A DNA stretch of 64,000 nt from Candidatus Thorarchaeota archaeon (GTDB taxonomy: Archaea; Asgardarchaeota; Thorarchaeia; Thorarchaeales; Thorarchaeaceae), in assembly GCA_029855935.1 (NCBI GenBank), contig JAGSHN010000031.1, positions 73,650 through 137,649 of the forward strand. Direction: 5' to 3'. Below the pieces are notes generated by a model. That model was given only the letters and a program-made list of their open reading frames with translations. It was not told the origin of the DNA and did no database searches. Position numbers and translations under genes: made by a program. This document shows positions 17,258 through 26,611 of this stretch, one piece after another. Positions within the stretch are counted from its first letter, which is position 1. Each line of letters starts with the position of its first letter.

Positions 17258-19882
17258 TTGCTCATAGTTCAGGACACCAAAACCAATGATGTCATTCGTA
17301 TCATCACAGTTGACGCACTCGTGCAGCTCGGCGAGGTCCGGGCAGGCAAACACGTCAGGAGATTCGACCCTCAGAGGCTCTTGGGATATTTCCGTGCGGT
17401 CAATGATCACCTGCTCAGCTTCGCGAGCAGGTACGGCGATGCCTATCGGTATCTCCCCCTTCGCAACCGCCCGAATCCATCTGCGGCCCCATTGATTGGC
17501 GATTTGTATGAGGGTACAACCGATATTGCTCGTAGCTGGCTGGTGGACCTCTTTCTCGTGGCGCCTCTTGTGAAAGTGGGGGACATTGTACTACCTTCGA
17601 ACCAGCAGACATCCAACGTACGCCTGGCCAGAAACTGGTGCCTGATGTCACAGCACTCGTCACGACTCTACGTCGCTCAAGACCTCCGACAGGGACGGGT
17701 AGATGACCCCGGCTGGGTCACCTTTGTGACAGCCTCTGATCTGTCTGGCGGGCACAGCAGCATCAGTACCCGAGCATTGACCACAGCGATAGAGAGGAAC
17801 AGTCCGCTCATAGTCTCGCTGAGTGGAACAGAAGACGTCGACACACTACTGGAATGGCTCGTTAGGCTGAGAGAGGGTCACGCCGACACGCCACGGCTGA
17901 TGTTTCACATTCGCTCATACGAGGAGTGGGAAGGATCCATCGGGAGACTGCTCGACATTCCAAAGTCAATGCTGCTGACAAGCGGAGCGACCATCACACG
18001 CCTGTCAGAGGTCATCAGATATCTACGTAGGCACGACGGCGGAGACTGGTCCCGCAGACTCGTCTTCGCAAGCGCCTATCCTGAAACTCAATCGGGTGAC
18101 AGCATTCCCGAGATCCTGAGTTTTCTGCTGAGCAAGAGCCTTTCAGCGACTCCACTGGACCTTCACAGAATTCTGGGTGGAAATCTGCTGGGAATGCTAC
18201 CACCACGGCCCACATTCCTCAGACTTGCGGACTCAAAGGCGTCGGTGGTAATGGAAGCCACACTCGGCCGGCTGGGACTACGCGAGATAACGAGATTTCT
18301 CAAGGTACTTCTCCGTGGCGACCGTGTGGGCCTAGTCTCAGTGGACTTCATGGTGACGAAGGAGGGCCGGGTGTCAACCTCAGATGCTGTGCTGACACTT
18401 GCGGACATCTACGAGAGCACAGCAAGGGCCTTCGCCCTGTGCACAGAGAGGGATGGCACCTTGATAGCCACAGGATGGCGTGGTTCGTTTGAGGAGGTTC
18501 TAGAGGAACGGGACGATGACACCTTCAGGACAATAGTACGTTCCACTGCGTCATCAGAGGCAACAGTGTTCGACTCTCCAGCCCATCTCAACCAGCTCGG
18601 AGCGATGCTCGTGCGTTTCCTTGGGCTGTCGGAGGCCAATGCCGTTCTCTCAGCACTTCACTACAGAGTCAGCGTGCGGCACAGCTCACCAGGCATGGTA
18701 TTGATGGCACCCGAGGACCTCAGCGCACTCGGAATAGCCAGCGGCGAGAGAGCAATCATACTTCACAGTGGAACCCGGCAGTGGTGGGGAGGCACTGTCA
18801 GAGAACTCAACACGATTCCCAGGCATGAGGTCGGCATAAGTGACAGAGAAGCGGGCCTCTTCGGCGCGAATGAGGGCACCTCTGTCGATGTCGTTAGATG
18901 TCAGATGACACCACAGACATTGGAGGAGCTCGTCATCGGTTTTGAGAGAAGCGACGGGCACGTATCGATCGAGGATGATGCCTACCTGTACATGCATCAT
19001 CAGGCAATTCGGCAGCGACTGGAGGGGGCAATGGTTGGCATCGGCACGCGCCTCAATGTCTTTCCGACCGACACCACGATTAGGGCCTCAGTCATCGCCA
19101 CTGAGCCGCCGTTGATGCCCGGTCAGCTTGGGAGAGTCACTGAAGAGACCCGTATCCAGACGGTCCCGGTCCCGCTGCTTCGCGAGATGAACGTGGTCCT
19201 ATGTATCATCAGCCATGGACATACCAGTGAGGCCACCCTCCCTGTGGAGGATCCAATGTCAATAAGACGACGCCTCGAGCCGCTTCAGCAGGTGGTCCCC
19301 AGGTTCTCTGAGATAGGCGAGAGGATAGAGCGTACGGTCGACCGCCGCAGCGCGACCGTCATAGCCGGGTTGCTAATCCTCTCAGCCCTGAGTCAGAACC
19401 GTTCGCAGGGACGCTTGGCTCTCATTCGCGGGGGTGAGCGTGTCGAGAGATTCGGAATACAGAAAGGGCAGTTGGTGAAGCATTTTGCAGAATTCGAAGA
19501 TGACCTCTCCACACAGGAGATACTGCACTCAATCGTGGCCTCTATCGTGGAGTTGGCCGGGGGGCAGGACACCTACTCTCCGGACGAGGACTTGTACCAG
19601 GCCATCGCCGAGACCCTCTATGAGATGGGCGATGATATGCCGACAATGGTGATCGTACTGTCCGACACGAGGCCCAATCCTAGCGATGATGCCGAGGTGT
19701 TCCTCCGTGCCATTGCAACGCACAAGAGATACACGATAGACTGGTTGACGCTCGGGGCTGAGGAGCAGCCAACGCCGGGAGAACGGCTGATGAAACTGAT
19801 CAACAGCAGGATATTCGTGCTGGCGCAGCTCTCTGCTCGGGAGATCTTGGCCTATCTCCTGACCGCGGTACAATACCGATGA
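17258..19882 (+). CDS. Large multidomain protein: possible TIM-barrel, double-psi-barrel-like and vWA-like parts
   Basis: This 874-residue soluble protein has a TTG start after GGTGG. Three regions stand out. Residues ~190-320 look like an amidohydrolase-type TIM-barrel end (RLVFASAYPET...ILGGNLLGMLPP), but the usual HxH metal site is not visible. Residues ~470-560 resemble the CDC48-N/double-psi barrel fold (MVLMAPEDLSALGIASGERAIIL). Residues ~650-874 resemble a von Willebrand A domain (TMVIVLSDTRPNPSDDAEVFL) although a clean MIDAS motif DxSxS is missing. These assignments are from pattern only. It may be co-transcribed with the HEAT-repeat gene. Function unknown. Confidence 0.6.
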   Translation: MLIVQDTKTNDVIRIITVDALVQLGEVRAGKHVRRFDPQRLLGYFRAVNDHLLSFASRYGDAYRYLPLRNRPNPSAAPLIGDLYEGTTDIARSWLVDLFLVAPLVKVGDIVLPSNQQTSNVRLARNWCLMSQHSSRLYVAQDLRQGRVDDPGWVTFVTASDLSGGHSSISTRALTTAIERNSPLIVSLSGTEDVDTLLEWLVRLREGHADTPRLMFHIRSYEEWEGSIGRLLDIPKSMLLTSGATITRLSEVIRYLRRHDGGDWSRRLVFASAYPETQSGDSIPEILSFLLSKSLSATPLDLHRILGGNLLGMLPPRPTFLRLADSKASVVMEATLGRLGLREITRFLKVLLRGDRVGLVSVDFMVTKEGRVSTSDAVLTLADIYESTARAFALCTERDGTLIATGWRGSFEEVLEERDDDTFRTIVRSTASSEATVFDSPAHLNQLGAMLVRFLGLSEANAVLSALHYRVSVRHSSPGMVLMAPEDLSALGIASGERAIILHSGTRQWWGGTVRELNTIPRHEVGISDREAGLFGANEGTSVDVVRCQMTPQTLEELVIGFERSDGHVSIEDDAYLYMHHQAIRQRLEGAMVGIGTRLNVFPTDTTIRASVIATEPPLMPGQLGRVTEETRIQTVPVPLLREMNVVLCIISHGHTSEATLPVEDPMSIRRRLEPLQQVVPRFSEIGERIERTVDRRSATVIAGLLILSALSQNRSQGRLALIRGGERVERFGIQKGQLVKHFAEFEDDLSTQEILHSIVASIVELAGGQDTYSPDEDLYQAIAETLYEMGDDMPTMVIVLSDTRPNPSDDAEVFLRAIATHKRYTIDWLTLGAEEQPTPGERLMKLINSRIFVLAQLSAREILAYLLTAVQYR

Positions 19883-19951
19883 GGACTTGCCAGCAGAATG
19901 TGTACCGCATCACATTTTAGTCGGCCTCCGTACTAGGACTAACGAGCACTG

Positions 19952-20329
19952 ATGAACGAGAGCGAGGTTCCTATCGAGTTCCAGTTTGAGGATGGACAGG
20001 TATTGAGAGCCGTTCTCGATGTGGTCAGGGCCCCGCAGATTGTTGATGCAATCAGGCACAGGCTGCCCCTTGAATCGAGAACAGTCCTTGTGAGAAACGA
20101 GATGAAGATACCGCTGGATATTTCGAGGGGGAATCAGAAGCCAACCCACGAGGTCAAGGCTGGCGACATAGCATATATGCCTCTTGGCGACTCGCTCTGT
20201 ATCTACCTCGCGGACATGCGCACCTTCAGCCCAGTGAACGTGATTGGAAGAGTCAGAAGCATCGACAACCTGGATATGCTAAGGCACCTTCGCCGGGGCG
20301 CAAGGGTCACGGTGAGGCTGAGCGAATGA
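19952..20329 (+). CDS. Cyclophilin-like fold protein (COG2164 / DUF369 type)
   Basis: This 125-residue protein fits the small cyclophilin-like archaeal family: APQIVDAIRHRLPLESRT, then MKIPLDIS, then VKAGDIAYMPLGDSLCIYLADM and the closing VNVIGRVRSID. Length and motif order agree with the family. These proteins share the cyclophilin beta-barrel but not its known catalytic residues, and their job is not established. The ATG start lies about 35 bases after a TATA-like ACATTTTAG at 19912. Confidence 0.8.
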   Translation: MNESEVPIEFQFEDGQVLRAVLDVVRAPQIVDAIRHRLPLESRTVLVRNEMKIPLDISRGNQKPTHEVKAGDIAYMPLGDSLCIYLADMRTFSPVNVIGRVRSIDNLDMLRHLRRGARVTVRLSE

Positions 20330-20332
20330 CGG

Positions 20333-20377
20333 ATCAGACAAGAGAAAAGGTGGACAGGCACACTTGATCTGTCTGAT
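20333..20377. terminator. Inverted repeat between convergent genes
   Basis: ATCAGACA at 20333-20340 is repeated in inverse as TGTCTGAT at 20370-20377, with a 29-base loop containing a GAGAAAAGG tract. It sits between the COG2164 gene and the convergent E2F-like gene; a terminator role is inferred. Confidence 0.35.
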
Positions 20378-20431
20378 GAGGTGAAAGATCTCGTAGAGGA
20401 ATACCATAGTCGCCACACAGAGATGATCGCA

Positions 20432-20983
20432 CTATATCCTTTGCAGCGATCGCAGGAGCTCTCTTGTCTCCGAAGACTCACGCGGTACTGGGTCAACGAC
20501 TATACCTGGCTCGTATGTTTCGATGATGACCTCTACGCCTGAGTCGCGTACTCGCTTGAAGCCTCTCTTTGACAGGGCACGTACAGTCAGCGTGGTAGTG
20601 TCGAATTGTGTCTTCCCCGTCGCCTGCCCCACGGCTGCATCATGCCTGAGCCGACTTCTCAACATTCTGACCTGTTCTTTCAGCTCGGCAACGCGGACCT
20701 GAAGCTCGTTTCTCTCCTCTGTCACGCGCCGCTCGGCCTCAAGCAGCGCCTCATAGTCCTTCATCGGGACAAACTCCTCGCTTCGATCGATCCAATACAC
20801 TGTTGTGCCGTCTTGTCGGCGCCTGGTACGTACGAGCCCGAGAGCCCTCAATACTGCAATGACATCATAGACTCGCCGCTTGGGGACGCCTATCGTCAGG
20901 GCAATAATGTCACTCCGGATGCCCTCGTCCCCGCACTCCTTTATGAGACTGATGCACTTCTGGGCCAACTCAACGAGCTTCAC
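20432..20983 (-). CDS. E2F-like winged-helix protein with coiled coil
   Basis: This 183-residue protein starts at GTG 20983, preceded by GAGGTG at the right spacing; the frame is open to 21019 but without a ribosome site. Residues ~1-65 form a winged helix whose recognition helix reads VPKRRVYDVIAVLRALGLV, closely matching the RRxYD and NVL(E)xxxL(I) core of eukaryotic E2F/DP DNA-binding domains, closing with a strand ending in YWI. Residues ~75-120 are a heptad-patterned coiled coil (RVTEERNELQVRVAELKEQVRM). The C-terminal ~60 residues are mixed alpha/beta. Domain order mirrors E2F (DNA-binding then dimerising coiled coil). A transcription factor role is inferred. Confidence 0.75.
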   Translation of the reverse strand: MKLVELAQKCISLIKECGDEGIRSDIIALTIGVPKRRVYDVIAVLRALGLVRTRRRQDGTTVYWIDRSEEFVPMKDYEALLEAERRVTEERNELQVRVAELKEQVRMLRSRLRHDAAVGQATGKTQFDTTTLTVRALSKRGFKRVRDSGVEVIIETYEPGIVVDPVPRESSETRELLRSLQRI

Positions 20984-21214
20984 AGTTGCACCTCGGTGGA
21001 GAATCCTGCATGATCTCATATGGAGAGAAGGTGGTCCCCCTACTGCCGAACTCTGTCTTAAGTGTTTGTATTATCCTGTCGATTTTTCGCGGTTCCGATT
21101 TTTCGAGAGGCGTATTCGGCCCACTGTGGCGCGAGATAGCAGCACCGACAATTTGATAACATACAGTCAGGGGCCGTCAGTTGCTTGAAACGCAACAGAG
21201 CGGCGGCGATAGTG

Positions 21215-22549
21215 ATGAAAAGAAAGAGAGTAATCATAATGGGTGCTGCTGGCCGAGACTTCCACAACTTCAACGTGTACTTTCGTGACAACGAGGAGTA
21301 CGAAGTTGTGGCCTTCACGGCAGAACAGATCCCCGGAATAGAGGACAGAATCTATCCCCCTGAACTCTCCGGAAGACTGTATCCTGAGGGCATCAAGATA
21401 TACCCTGAGGAGAAACTGCCCGAACTGGTCCAGAAGTATCAGCCAGAGCAGTGCATTCTTGCGTATTCCGACCTGTCGCACATAACGGTCGGACATAAGA
21501 TAGCGTGGGTGAACTCCCTAGGCCCCGACATGCGTCTGATGGGGCCGACGACAACTATGCTGAAGAGCAAGAAACCGGTCATTGCTGTATGTGCCATCCG
21601 GACAGGCTGCGGAAAGAGCCAGACCTCACGCAGAGTCAACAAGATACTCGTAGATATGGGGCTCAAGCCAGTCAATGTCAGGCATCCCATGCCCTACGAC
21701 CCGGATCTGACCACACAGATAGCGCAGAGGTTCGAAACACTGGAGGATATGGACAGGTACCGCTGCACGATTGAAGAGCGGGAGGAGTATGAGCCCATGA
21801 TAAACATGGGTGTCGTGGTCTATGCTGGGGTGGACTATGCAAAGATCCTTGAGCAGGCGGAGCAAGAGGCAGACATCATCACATGGGACGGCGGAAACAA
21901 CGACTTCCCCTTCTACAAGCCCGACCTGCTCATCACGGTCGTCGATCCGCACAGGGCCGGTCACGAGGTGACGTATTATCCGGGTGAGACCAATCTCAGG
22001 ATGGCGGACGTGATCATAATCAATAAGGTCGAAACCGCCGACTATGAGAACATAGAGAAGGTCAGACGGAATATCGAGGCGCTCAACCCCGATGCTGTGG
22101 TCATCGACGCAGCCTCACCAGTCCGTGTCGAGGACATAAGCGTCATCAGAGGCAAGCGTGTGCTCGTCATCGAAGATGGCCCGACAGTGACCCACGGTGA
22201 GATGCGGTACGGCGCGGGCTACATTGCCGCTCGCAAGGCTGGTGCCACGATTGTTGACCCACGGCCGTATGCGGTGGGCAGCATACGCGACACCTTCGAG
22301 AAGTACCGCCATCTTGAGAATGTCCTGCCAGCAATGGGTTACGGTGCCGAGCAGATGAAGGAACTTGAGGAAACAATCAACAAGGCGGATGTCGACGCCG
22401 TTGTAGTAGGTACTCCAATCGACTTGACCCGCATAATCAAGATCAACAAGCCCTCCACGAGAGTGCGCTACGATCTTCAGGAGATTGGAAGACCAGATCT
22501 TGAAGATGTCGTCAAGGAGTTCGTGGAGAAGCACGGGCTCGTCAAGTGA
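21215..22549 (+). CDS. COG2403 GTPase-like protein (cyclic 2,3-diphosphoglycerate synthetase-like)
   Basis: From ATG 21215 this 444-residue protein begins MKRKRVIIMGAAGRDFHNF, the usual opening of the family, followed by a Rossmann-like domain, then a P-loop-like VCAIRTGCGKSQTSRRV near residue 130, the TWDGGNNDFPFYKPDLLI segment near 225 and an INKVETADY motif near 270. COG2403 proteins are commonly annotated as cyclic 2,3-diphosphoglycerate synthetase, a solute-making ATP enzyme of methanogens, but most are of unproven function. The alternative TTG at 21185 adds ten residues and is less like relatives. A hairpin terminator follows. Confidence 0.82.
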   Translation: MKRKRVIIMGAAGRDFHNFNVYFRDNEEYEVVAFTAEQIPGIEDRIYPPELSGRLYPEGIKIYPEEKLPELVQKYQPEQCILAYSDLSHITVGHKIAWVNSLGPDMRLMGPTTTMLKSKKPVIAVCAIRTGCGKSQTSRRVNKILVDMGLKPVNVRHPMPYDPDLTTQIAQRFETLEDMDRYRCTIEEREEYEPMINMGVVVYAGVDYAKILEQAEQEADIITWDGGNNDFPFYKPDLLITVVDPHRAGHEVTYYPGETNLRMADVIIINKVETADYENIEKVRRNIEALNPDAVVIDAASPVRVEDISVIRGKRVLVIEDGPTVTHGEMRYGAGYIAARKAGATIVDPRPYAVGSIRDTFEKYRHLENVLPAMGYGAEQMKELEETINKADVDAVVVGTPIDLTRIIKINKPSTRVRYDLQEIGRPDLEDVVKEFVEKHGLVK

Positions 22550-22562
22550 GAGAGAACAGAGC

Positions 22563-22629
22563 GAGATGGGCAGTACCGCTGTGGGTGCGAGGAGCAGCGG
22601 TCCACTGCCTCATCTCCCATCGTCTTTTT
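22563..22629 (+). terminator. Hairpin plus T tract after the COG2403 gene
   Basis: A long imperfect stem pairs the region 22563-22581 (GATGGGCAGTACCGCTG) with 22594-22619 (CAGCGGTCCACTGCC...), followed by GTCTTTTTG. This is the clearest intrinsic-type terminator on the plus strand. Confidence 0.65.
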
Positions 22630-22700
22630 GCGCACATCACTCATTGATTGAGGTATCTCCCGCATCGGGATATCAGGCGACAGCCCGTGGTCGAGAAAGG

Positions 22701-22709
22701 CTATAAACG
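22701..22709 (+). promoter_or_regulatory. TATA box for the aldehyde dehydrogenase gene
   Basis: CTATAAACG lies 60 bases before the ATG at 22761, and GGGAGAAAGG provides the ribosome site. Confidence 0.55.
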
Positions 22710-22760
22710 GGCGATACATCGTTCGCAGCAACCTGGCCTTGTGACCGGGAGAAAGGCAGC

Positions 22761-24431
22761 ATGAGCGTGCACTATCCGATACTTGTCAGCGGACAGGAGA
22801 GAGACACCGGCCACTATACGATATTCCCAGACATGGATAGGGTGATTGAGGACCCGGGTCTGGCGATAGCGTTGCAGCTACGCGATGCCTCAGCAGGTCA
22901 GCGACTGTCATTCAGGTGGCTGCCATTCCTCATCCCGCGCTCCGCCCCGGAGTTGCGATATCTGCGCGACTACCGAAGAGCACATGGAGTACCCAAGTAC
23001 GGAAAGAGCGAGCTAGACGAGGTGACCTTCGCCAAGGTCTCACTGGCCCGTGACAGCGACATCGATGACGCACTCGCCACGGGAGTGAGGGATCATCTGA
23101 GTCTCTTCAACCCGTTCCGTGTTGACGGCATGGGTGTGACCCTCGACGAGCGGGTCGATGCACTGTACCGTGCAGGTCTGGCAGTCAAGAGGGAGTTCAG
23201 ACAGATACGGGAGATCTCCGTCAGAGAGGGGGTGCCCATCAAGACCTTCGAGTGGACGTGGAAGATGTTCACCGAGTATCTTGAGAGAGAGACCTTCAGT
23301 CTCTGGGCTGAGGCTCTGGACGTCTTGGAGAGGCCCGGTAGGGACGGGGGGAGAAACTACAGGTTCAGAGAGCCGTACGGTGTGACATGCCTGTTCACGC
23401 CATACAACTCGCCGCTCGCATTGGGTATCCTCAGTATCACCTCCTCCATTCTCGCTGGAAATGCGACGATACTGAAGCCACCGAGCAAGGTGCCACTGAG
23501 CACGATTGTCCTCGGCCGGATAATGCTAAGCTCCTTTCTAGAGCAGGGTCTTCCGCCAGGCATACTTCAGGTCCTGACAGGGGGCGGAAAGCGGATGATG
23601 AGACGTTTCCTCTCCGACCCGCGTACGGGAGCTCTAGTGTGGTATGGTGACAGCTCAACCGGCATCGAGTTATGGGCCGAGGCCATAAGAAGACGAATTC
23701 AGATGGCACCGGAGCTGGCAGGTAGCGATGCGTGCCTCGTCTGGGGAAGGGATGTCGACCTCGAGAGAGTGGTACAGATCATTGTCAGGGGCCGCTTCCT
23801 CGGCGGCGGTCAGGCCTGCATGGCGATAAAGCGCGTTCTTGTCCAGCGAGAGCTGCACGATGACCTGATTGATCTCCTAGTGGAGGAGATCTCACATCTG
23901 AAGATGGGACGACCCTCCGACCCAGAGGTAGATCTACCGCCGCTGGGACTCACAGCGCTGTACCTTCTGCTCGACCAGATGGAGGATGCCAGGGCCAGGG
24001 GCGCAGATGTAGTCACAGGAGGATACCGTTGCAACTTCCTTGGGGAGCCAGATTCTGCCGGACTCTTCTATGCACCCACAATCATCAGAAATGTGACACT
24101 GGAGATGCGCGTGATGCGGGAGGAGGTCTTCGCGCCAGCCCTGCCAGTGATGAGTGTGGACAGCGTGGAGCAGGCTATCGGGATTGCGAATCAGTCCAGA
24201 TACGGCCTGCGCGCATCTGTGTTCACGGACGATGAGAGAGTCAGGGCCAGATGGATCAAGGAAGTACAAGCGGGAGGGATAATAGTCGAACAGGACCATC
24301 TCTACTTCGATCCTCACATGCCGCATCTGGGCGGCTACAAAGACTCCGGAATAATCGGTGCAAAGTACTTTCCAGTGATGCTCACTCGAATGAAATACGT
24401 ACATACGGGACCGGGCGTGTCACCACTATGA
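22761..24431 (+). CDS. Aldehyde dehydrogenase family protein
   Basis: This 556-residue protein is an aldehyde dehydrogenase superfamily member, longer than the usual ~480-500 by an N-terminal extension of about 60 residues. The NAD-binding and substrate regions are visible (FTPYNSPLALG, GNATILKPPSKVPLS, GLPPGILQVLTGGG). The general-base glutamate lies in APELAGSDACLVWG and the catalytic cysteine in GGGQACMAIKRV, and the C-terminal EVFAPALPVM and NQSRYGLRASVF blocks are intact, so it should be active. Substrate unknown; proximity to no clear pathway. Its stop overlaps the ATG of the next gene (ATGA), indicating translational coupling. Confidence 0.88.
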   Translation: MSVHYPILVSGQERDTGHYTIFPDMDRVIEDPGLAIALQLRDASAGQRLSFRWLPFLIPRSAPELRYLRDYRRAHGVPKYGKSELDEVTFAKVSLARDSDIDDALATGVRDHLSLFNPFRVDGMGVTLDERVDALYRAGLAVKREFRQIREISVREGVPIKTFEWTWKMFTEYLERETFSLWAEALDVLERPGRDGGRNYRFREPYGVTCLFTPYNSPLALGILSITSSILAGNATILKPPSKVPLSTIVLGRIMLSSFLEQGLPPGILQVLTGGGKRMMRRFLSDPRTGALVWYGDSSTGIELWAEAIRRRIQMAPELAGSDACLVWGRDVDLERVVQIIVRGRFLGGGQACMAIKRVLVQRELHDDLIDLLVEEISHLKMGRPSDPEVDLPPLGLTALYLLLDQMEDARARGADVVTGGYRCNFLGEPDSAGLFYAPTIIRNVTLEMRVMREEVFAPALPVMSVDSVEQAIGIANQSRYGLRASVFTDDERVRARWIKEVQAGGIIVEQDHLYFDPHMPHLGGYKDSGIIGAKYFPVMLTRMKYVHTGPGVSPL

Positions 24432-25786
24432 CAGAGCCGAGAGGCCGTGATCGGGAGCCGGGTGGACGTCAGACCACACGAGAGGCGAGAGAGGTTGCAG
24501 TTAGACTGCTGACCGTCTTCACCCAGGGGGTCAAGTCCATGCATGCGGTACTCCGGGACTACCTCTTCACAACCAGACCGCCCGCCAATCTGTTCAATCT
24601 CGTCCAGGCGCTGACTATGAGCACCGTCCGGTATCTCAATACCATCGACTTCATCATAATCCGAAGCGGACTCCCTGTGCGGGTGAAGGATCTGCCAGCC
24701 GAACAGAGAAATGCGCTGAGGCTTGCTGTCTTCGAGGGGCGGTGGCTCGGAGAGCCTATTGAAGAACTGAAGGCCGACTATCTCCGGGGCATTGACGAGC
24801 TTGCGGACGCCGTTGAACGTGCGACCGAGGCCGACTTGGGTCGTCTTGTGTCACGTCTCCCCGAGGACGAACGACTTGGAGTGATGTACTCTCACCCAAC
24901 ATTCATTGTGAGGACGCTGCTTGATAATCTCCCCGAGAAGCAGGTGCTGGCCCTACTCAAGGCCAATCTCTCACCGCGACCGTACTACGTCAGACCGAAC
25001 AGGCTCAAGAACGAGGACGCCAACATTGTAGAGAGTCTCTCAGCGGAGGGCGTGAGAGTCACTCCTGACGGAGATGTAGAGGAACTCTTCCGTGTGATTA
25101 GTGCGCCTGACAAAGTCGTACGATCGCATCTCTTTGCGGAGGGCAGAGTCCTCATTCAGGATAAGGCGAGCCTGCTCACGGTCCGGGCACTGGATGTCAG
25201 GCCGGGGGAAACTGTCTGGGACGCCTGTGCAGCACCAGGCATGAAGACGCAGGCGCTATGGGAGATGATGGATGCAAGGGGGAGGCTGGTCGCTTCTGAC
25301 GTTCACATGGCCCGGCTGAGGACAGCCGTTGATAGAGCGTCCATGCTTGGTCTCGACAGGGTGGCTTGGCTCCACACCGATGCGTCGACGGCACCAGTCA
25401 GGAACGCGGACAAGATACTCATAGACGCGCCCTGCACGTCCACCGGTATCCTTCGAAGTAGACCCTCGTTCAAGTGGAAGCTTAACAAGAAGACACTACT
25501 GAACATAATGTCAGTTCAGAACAAGATACTCTACGGAATTGTCAGGGCATACTTGGATTGCCCCGGGACAGAGATTGTCTACGCCACGTGCTCGATACTG
25601 CCCCACGAGGGAGAGTCACAGATTGACTCGGTCATCTCAAGATTTGATGTCGAGCTCGTGGACGTACCGATAGAGTGTGCCGACCACGGCTATGAGGGCT
25701 ACGCCTGCTCTGAGAAGGTCAGACGTCTCTTCCCACACAGACACGACACGTCAGGTTTCTTCATCGCAAAGATTCGTATCCCCTGA
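24428..25786 (+). CDS. RsmB/NOP2/Sun (NSUN)-type RNA m5C methyltransferase
   Basis: This 452-residue protein overlaps the upstream stop by four bases (ATGA). The N-terminal ~200 residues are helical, like the NusB-type domain of bacterial RsmB. The methyltransferase core has the SAM motif DACAAPGMKTQAL near residue 265, then the DAPCTSTGI motif with the releasing cysteine and the catalytic YATCSILPHEGE motif, and ends HRHDTSGFFIAKI. These are the two-cysteine hallmarks of RNA cytosine-5 methyltransferases that modify tRNA or rRNA. The frame is open upstream to 24251, but that part overlaps the dehydrogenase gene and is not family-like. Confidence 0.9.
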   Translation: MTEPRGRDREPGGRQTTREAREVAVRLLTVFTQGVKSMHAVLRDYLFTTRPPANLFNLVQALTMSTVRYLNTIDFIIIRSGLPVRVKDLPAEQRNALRLAVFEGRWLGEPIEELKADYLRGIDELADAVERATEADLGRLVSRLPEDERLGVMYSHPTFIVRTLLDNLPEKQVLALLKANLSPRPYYVRPNRLKNEDANIVESLSAEGVRVTPDGDVEELFRVISAPDKVVRSHLFAEGRVLIQDKASLLTVRALDVRPGETVWDACAAPGMKTQALWEMMDARGRLVASDVHMARLRTAVDRASMLGLDRVAWLHTDASTAPVRNADKILIDAPCTSTGILRSRPSFKWKLNKKTLLNIMSVQNKILYGIVRAYLDCPGTEIVYATCSILPHEGESQIDSVISRFDVELVDVPIECADHGYEGYACSEKVRRLFPHRHDTSGFFIAKIRIP

Positions 25787-25792
25787 GAGGGC

Positions 25793-26611
25793 CTATTGCC
25801 CAGCAGTGATACGTCTATACACGGAGTCCATCACGCGTCGCGCAAACTCTTGGTCGTCCTTGAATGCCCAGGGAATGGAAAAGAACTCCTTGCGAGCCTG
25901 CTCAATGGCCTCCCTGTCTCTGTTGATGAGTGCCTTGAACACAAGCTTGGTCCAGTTGAAGCACGGATGCCTATGGAACTCCTCTATGAAACCCGATGTC
26001 CCGGCCACGCGCTTCAGATACTCAACACCGTCTTTCGGGCGGCCAAGCATAAGGTCCGATAGAGCGCCGAGGCACGCAAAGACCACGGCATTCTTCACGA
26101 TGCCAGACGATATGTATTTCTCAGCCCCCTCCTTGTACTCTTGGGCCTTCTTCGCATAGAGCTGGCGCCCGTCTAGAATGTGTATGTCAGTGGGGATCTC
26201 CTCCCGCTCAACACGCTTGAGTCCGCCGCCACTCAGGATTGCGGCCTTCAACTCCGCCTGCATCATTCGCATGTCCGCATCCTTCTGGAGCGCCCTAGCC
26301 GTATCGACTATTCTTCGACCCGCATCAACGAGTCGGGCCTTGATTGTGGGGTCGACCAGAGCGGGATCATTGCGGGCCACGCCGTTCTCGTAGACAGTAC
26401 GAGCATATCTGAACAGCTCGTAGGCACGTGTTGTCAGGTTCTTCTCAAGTGCAAACTCCACGCCTTCAAGTATTGCAAGGATGGCGTTGTCGGTCTCACC
26501 CAAGTTCTCAAACTGTGTTGCCGCCTCAATGAGCCAGAGGAGCGAGTCTGTGCTCTCAGCCTTGATGAGCCCCTGACCCTTCGCTAGGGAACTGTAGGCG
26601 TCAATACACAT
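25793..26611 (-). CDS. Helical (TPR/alpha-SNAP-like) protein
   Basis: From the ATG at 26611 this is a 272-residue all-helical protein. Repeated helix pairs are visible (WLIEAATQFENLGETDNAILAIL, KNLTTRAYELFRYARTVYENG, AQEYKEGAEKYISSGIVKNAVVFACLGA), with the spacing seen in TPR-like arrays such as alpha-SNAP. The match is by pattern, not by a specific motif, so the SNAP comparison is only suggestive. A longer frame reaches 26953 but runs through the divergent PDCD5 gene and is cysteine/serine-rich noise. The gene converges on the methyltransferase gene with a 6-base gap. Confidence 0.65.
   Translation of the reverse strand: MCIDAYSSLAKGQGLIKAESTDSLLWLIEAATQFENLGETDNAILAILEGVEFALEKNLTTRAYELFRYARTVYENGVARNDPALVDPTIKARLVDAGRRIVDTARALQKDADMRMMQAELKAAILSGGGLKRVEREEIPTDIHILDGRQLYAKKAQEYKEGAEKYISSGIVKNAVVFACLGALSDLMLGRPKDGVEYLKRVAGTSGFIEEFHRHPCFNWTKLVFKALINRDREAIEQARKEFFSIPWAFKDDQEFARRVMDSVYRRITAGQ

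Noticed and set aside
24251-24427. N-terminal extension of the RNA methyltransferase
   Set aside because: It lies inside the aldehyde dehydrogenase gene; ATGA overlap at 24428 gives a better start.
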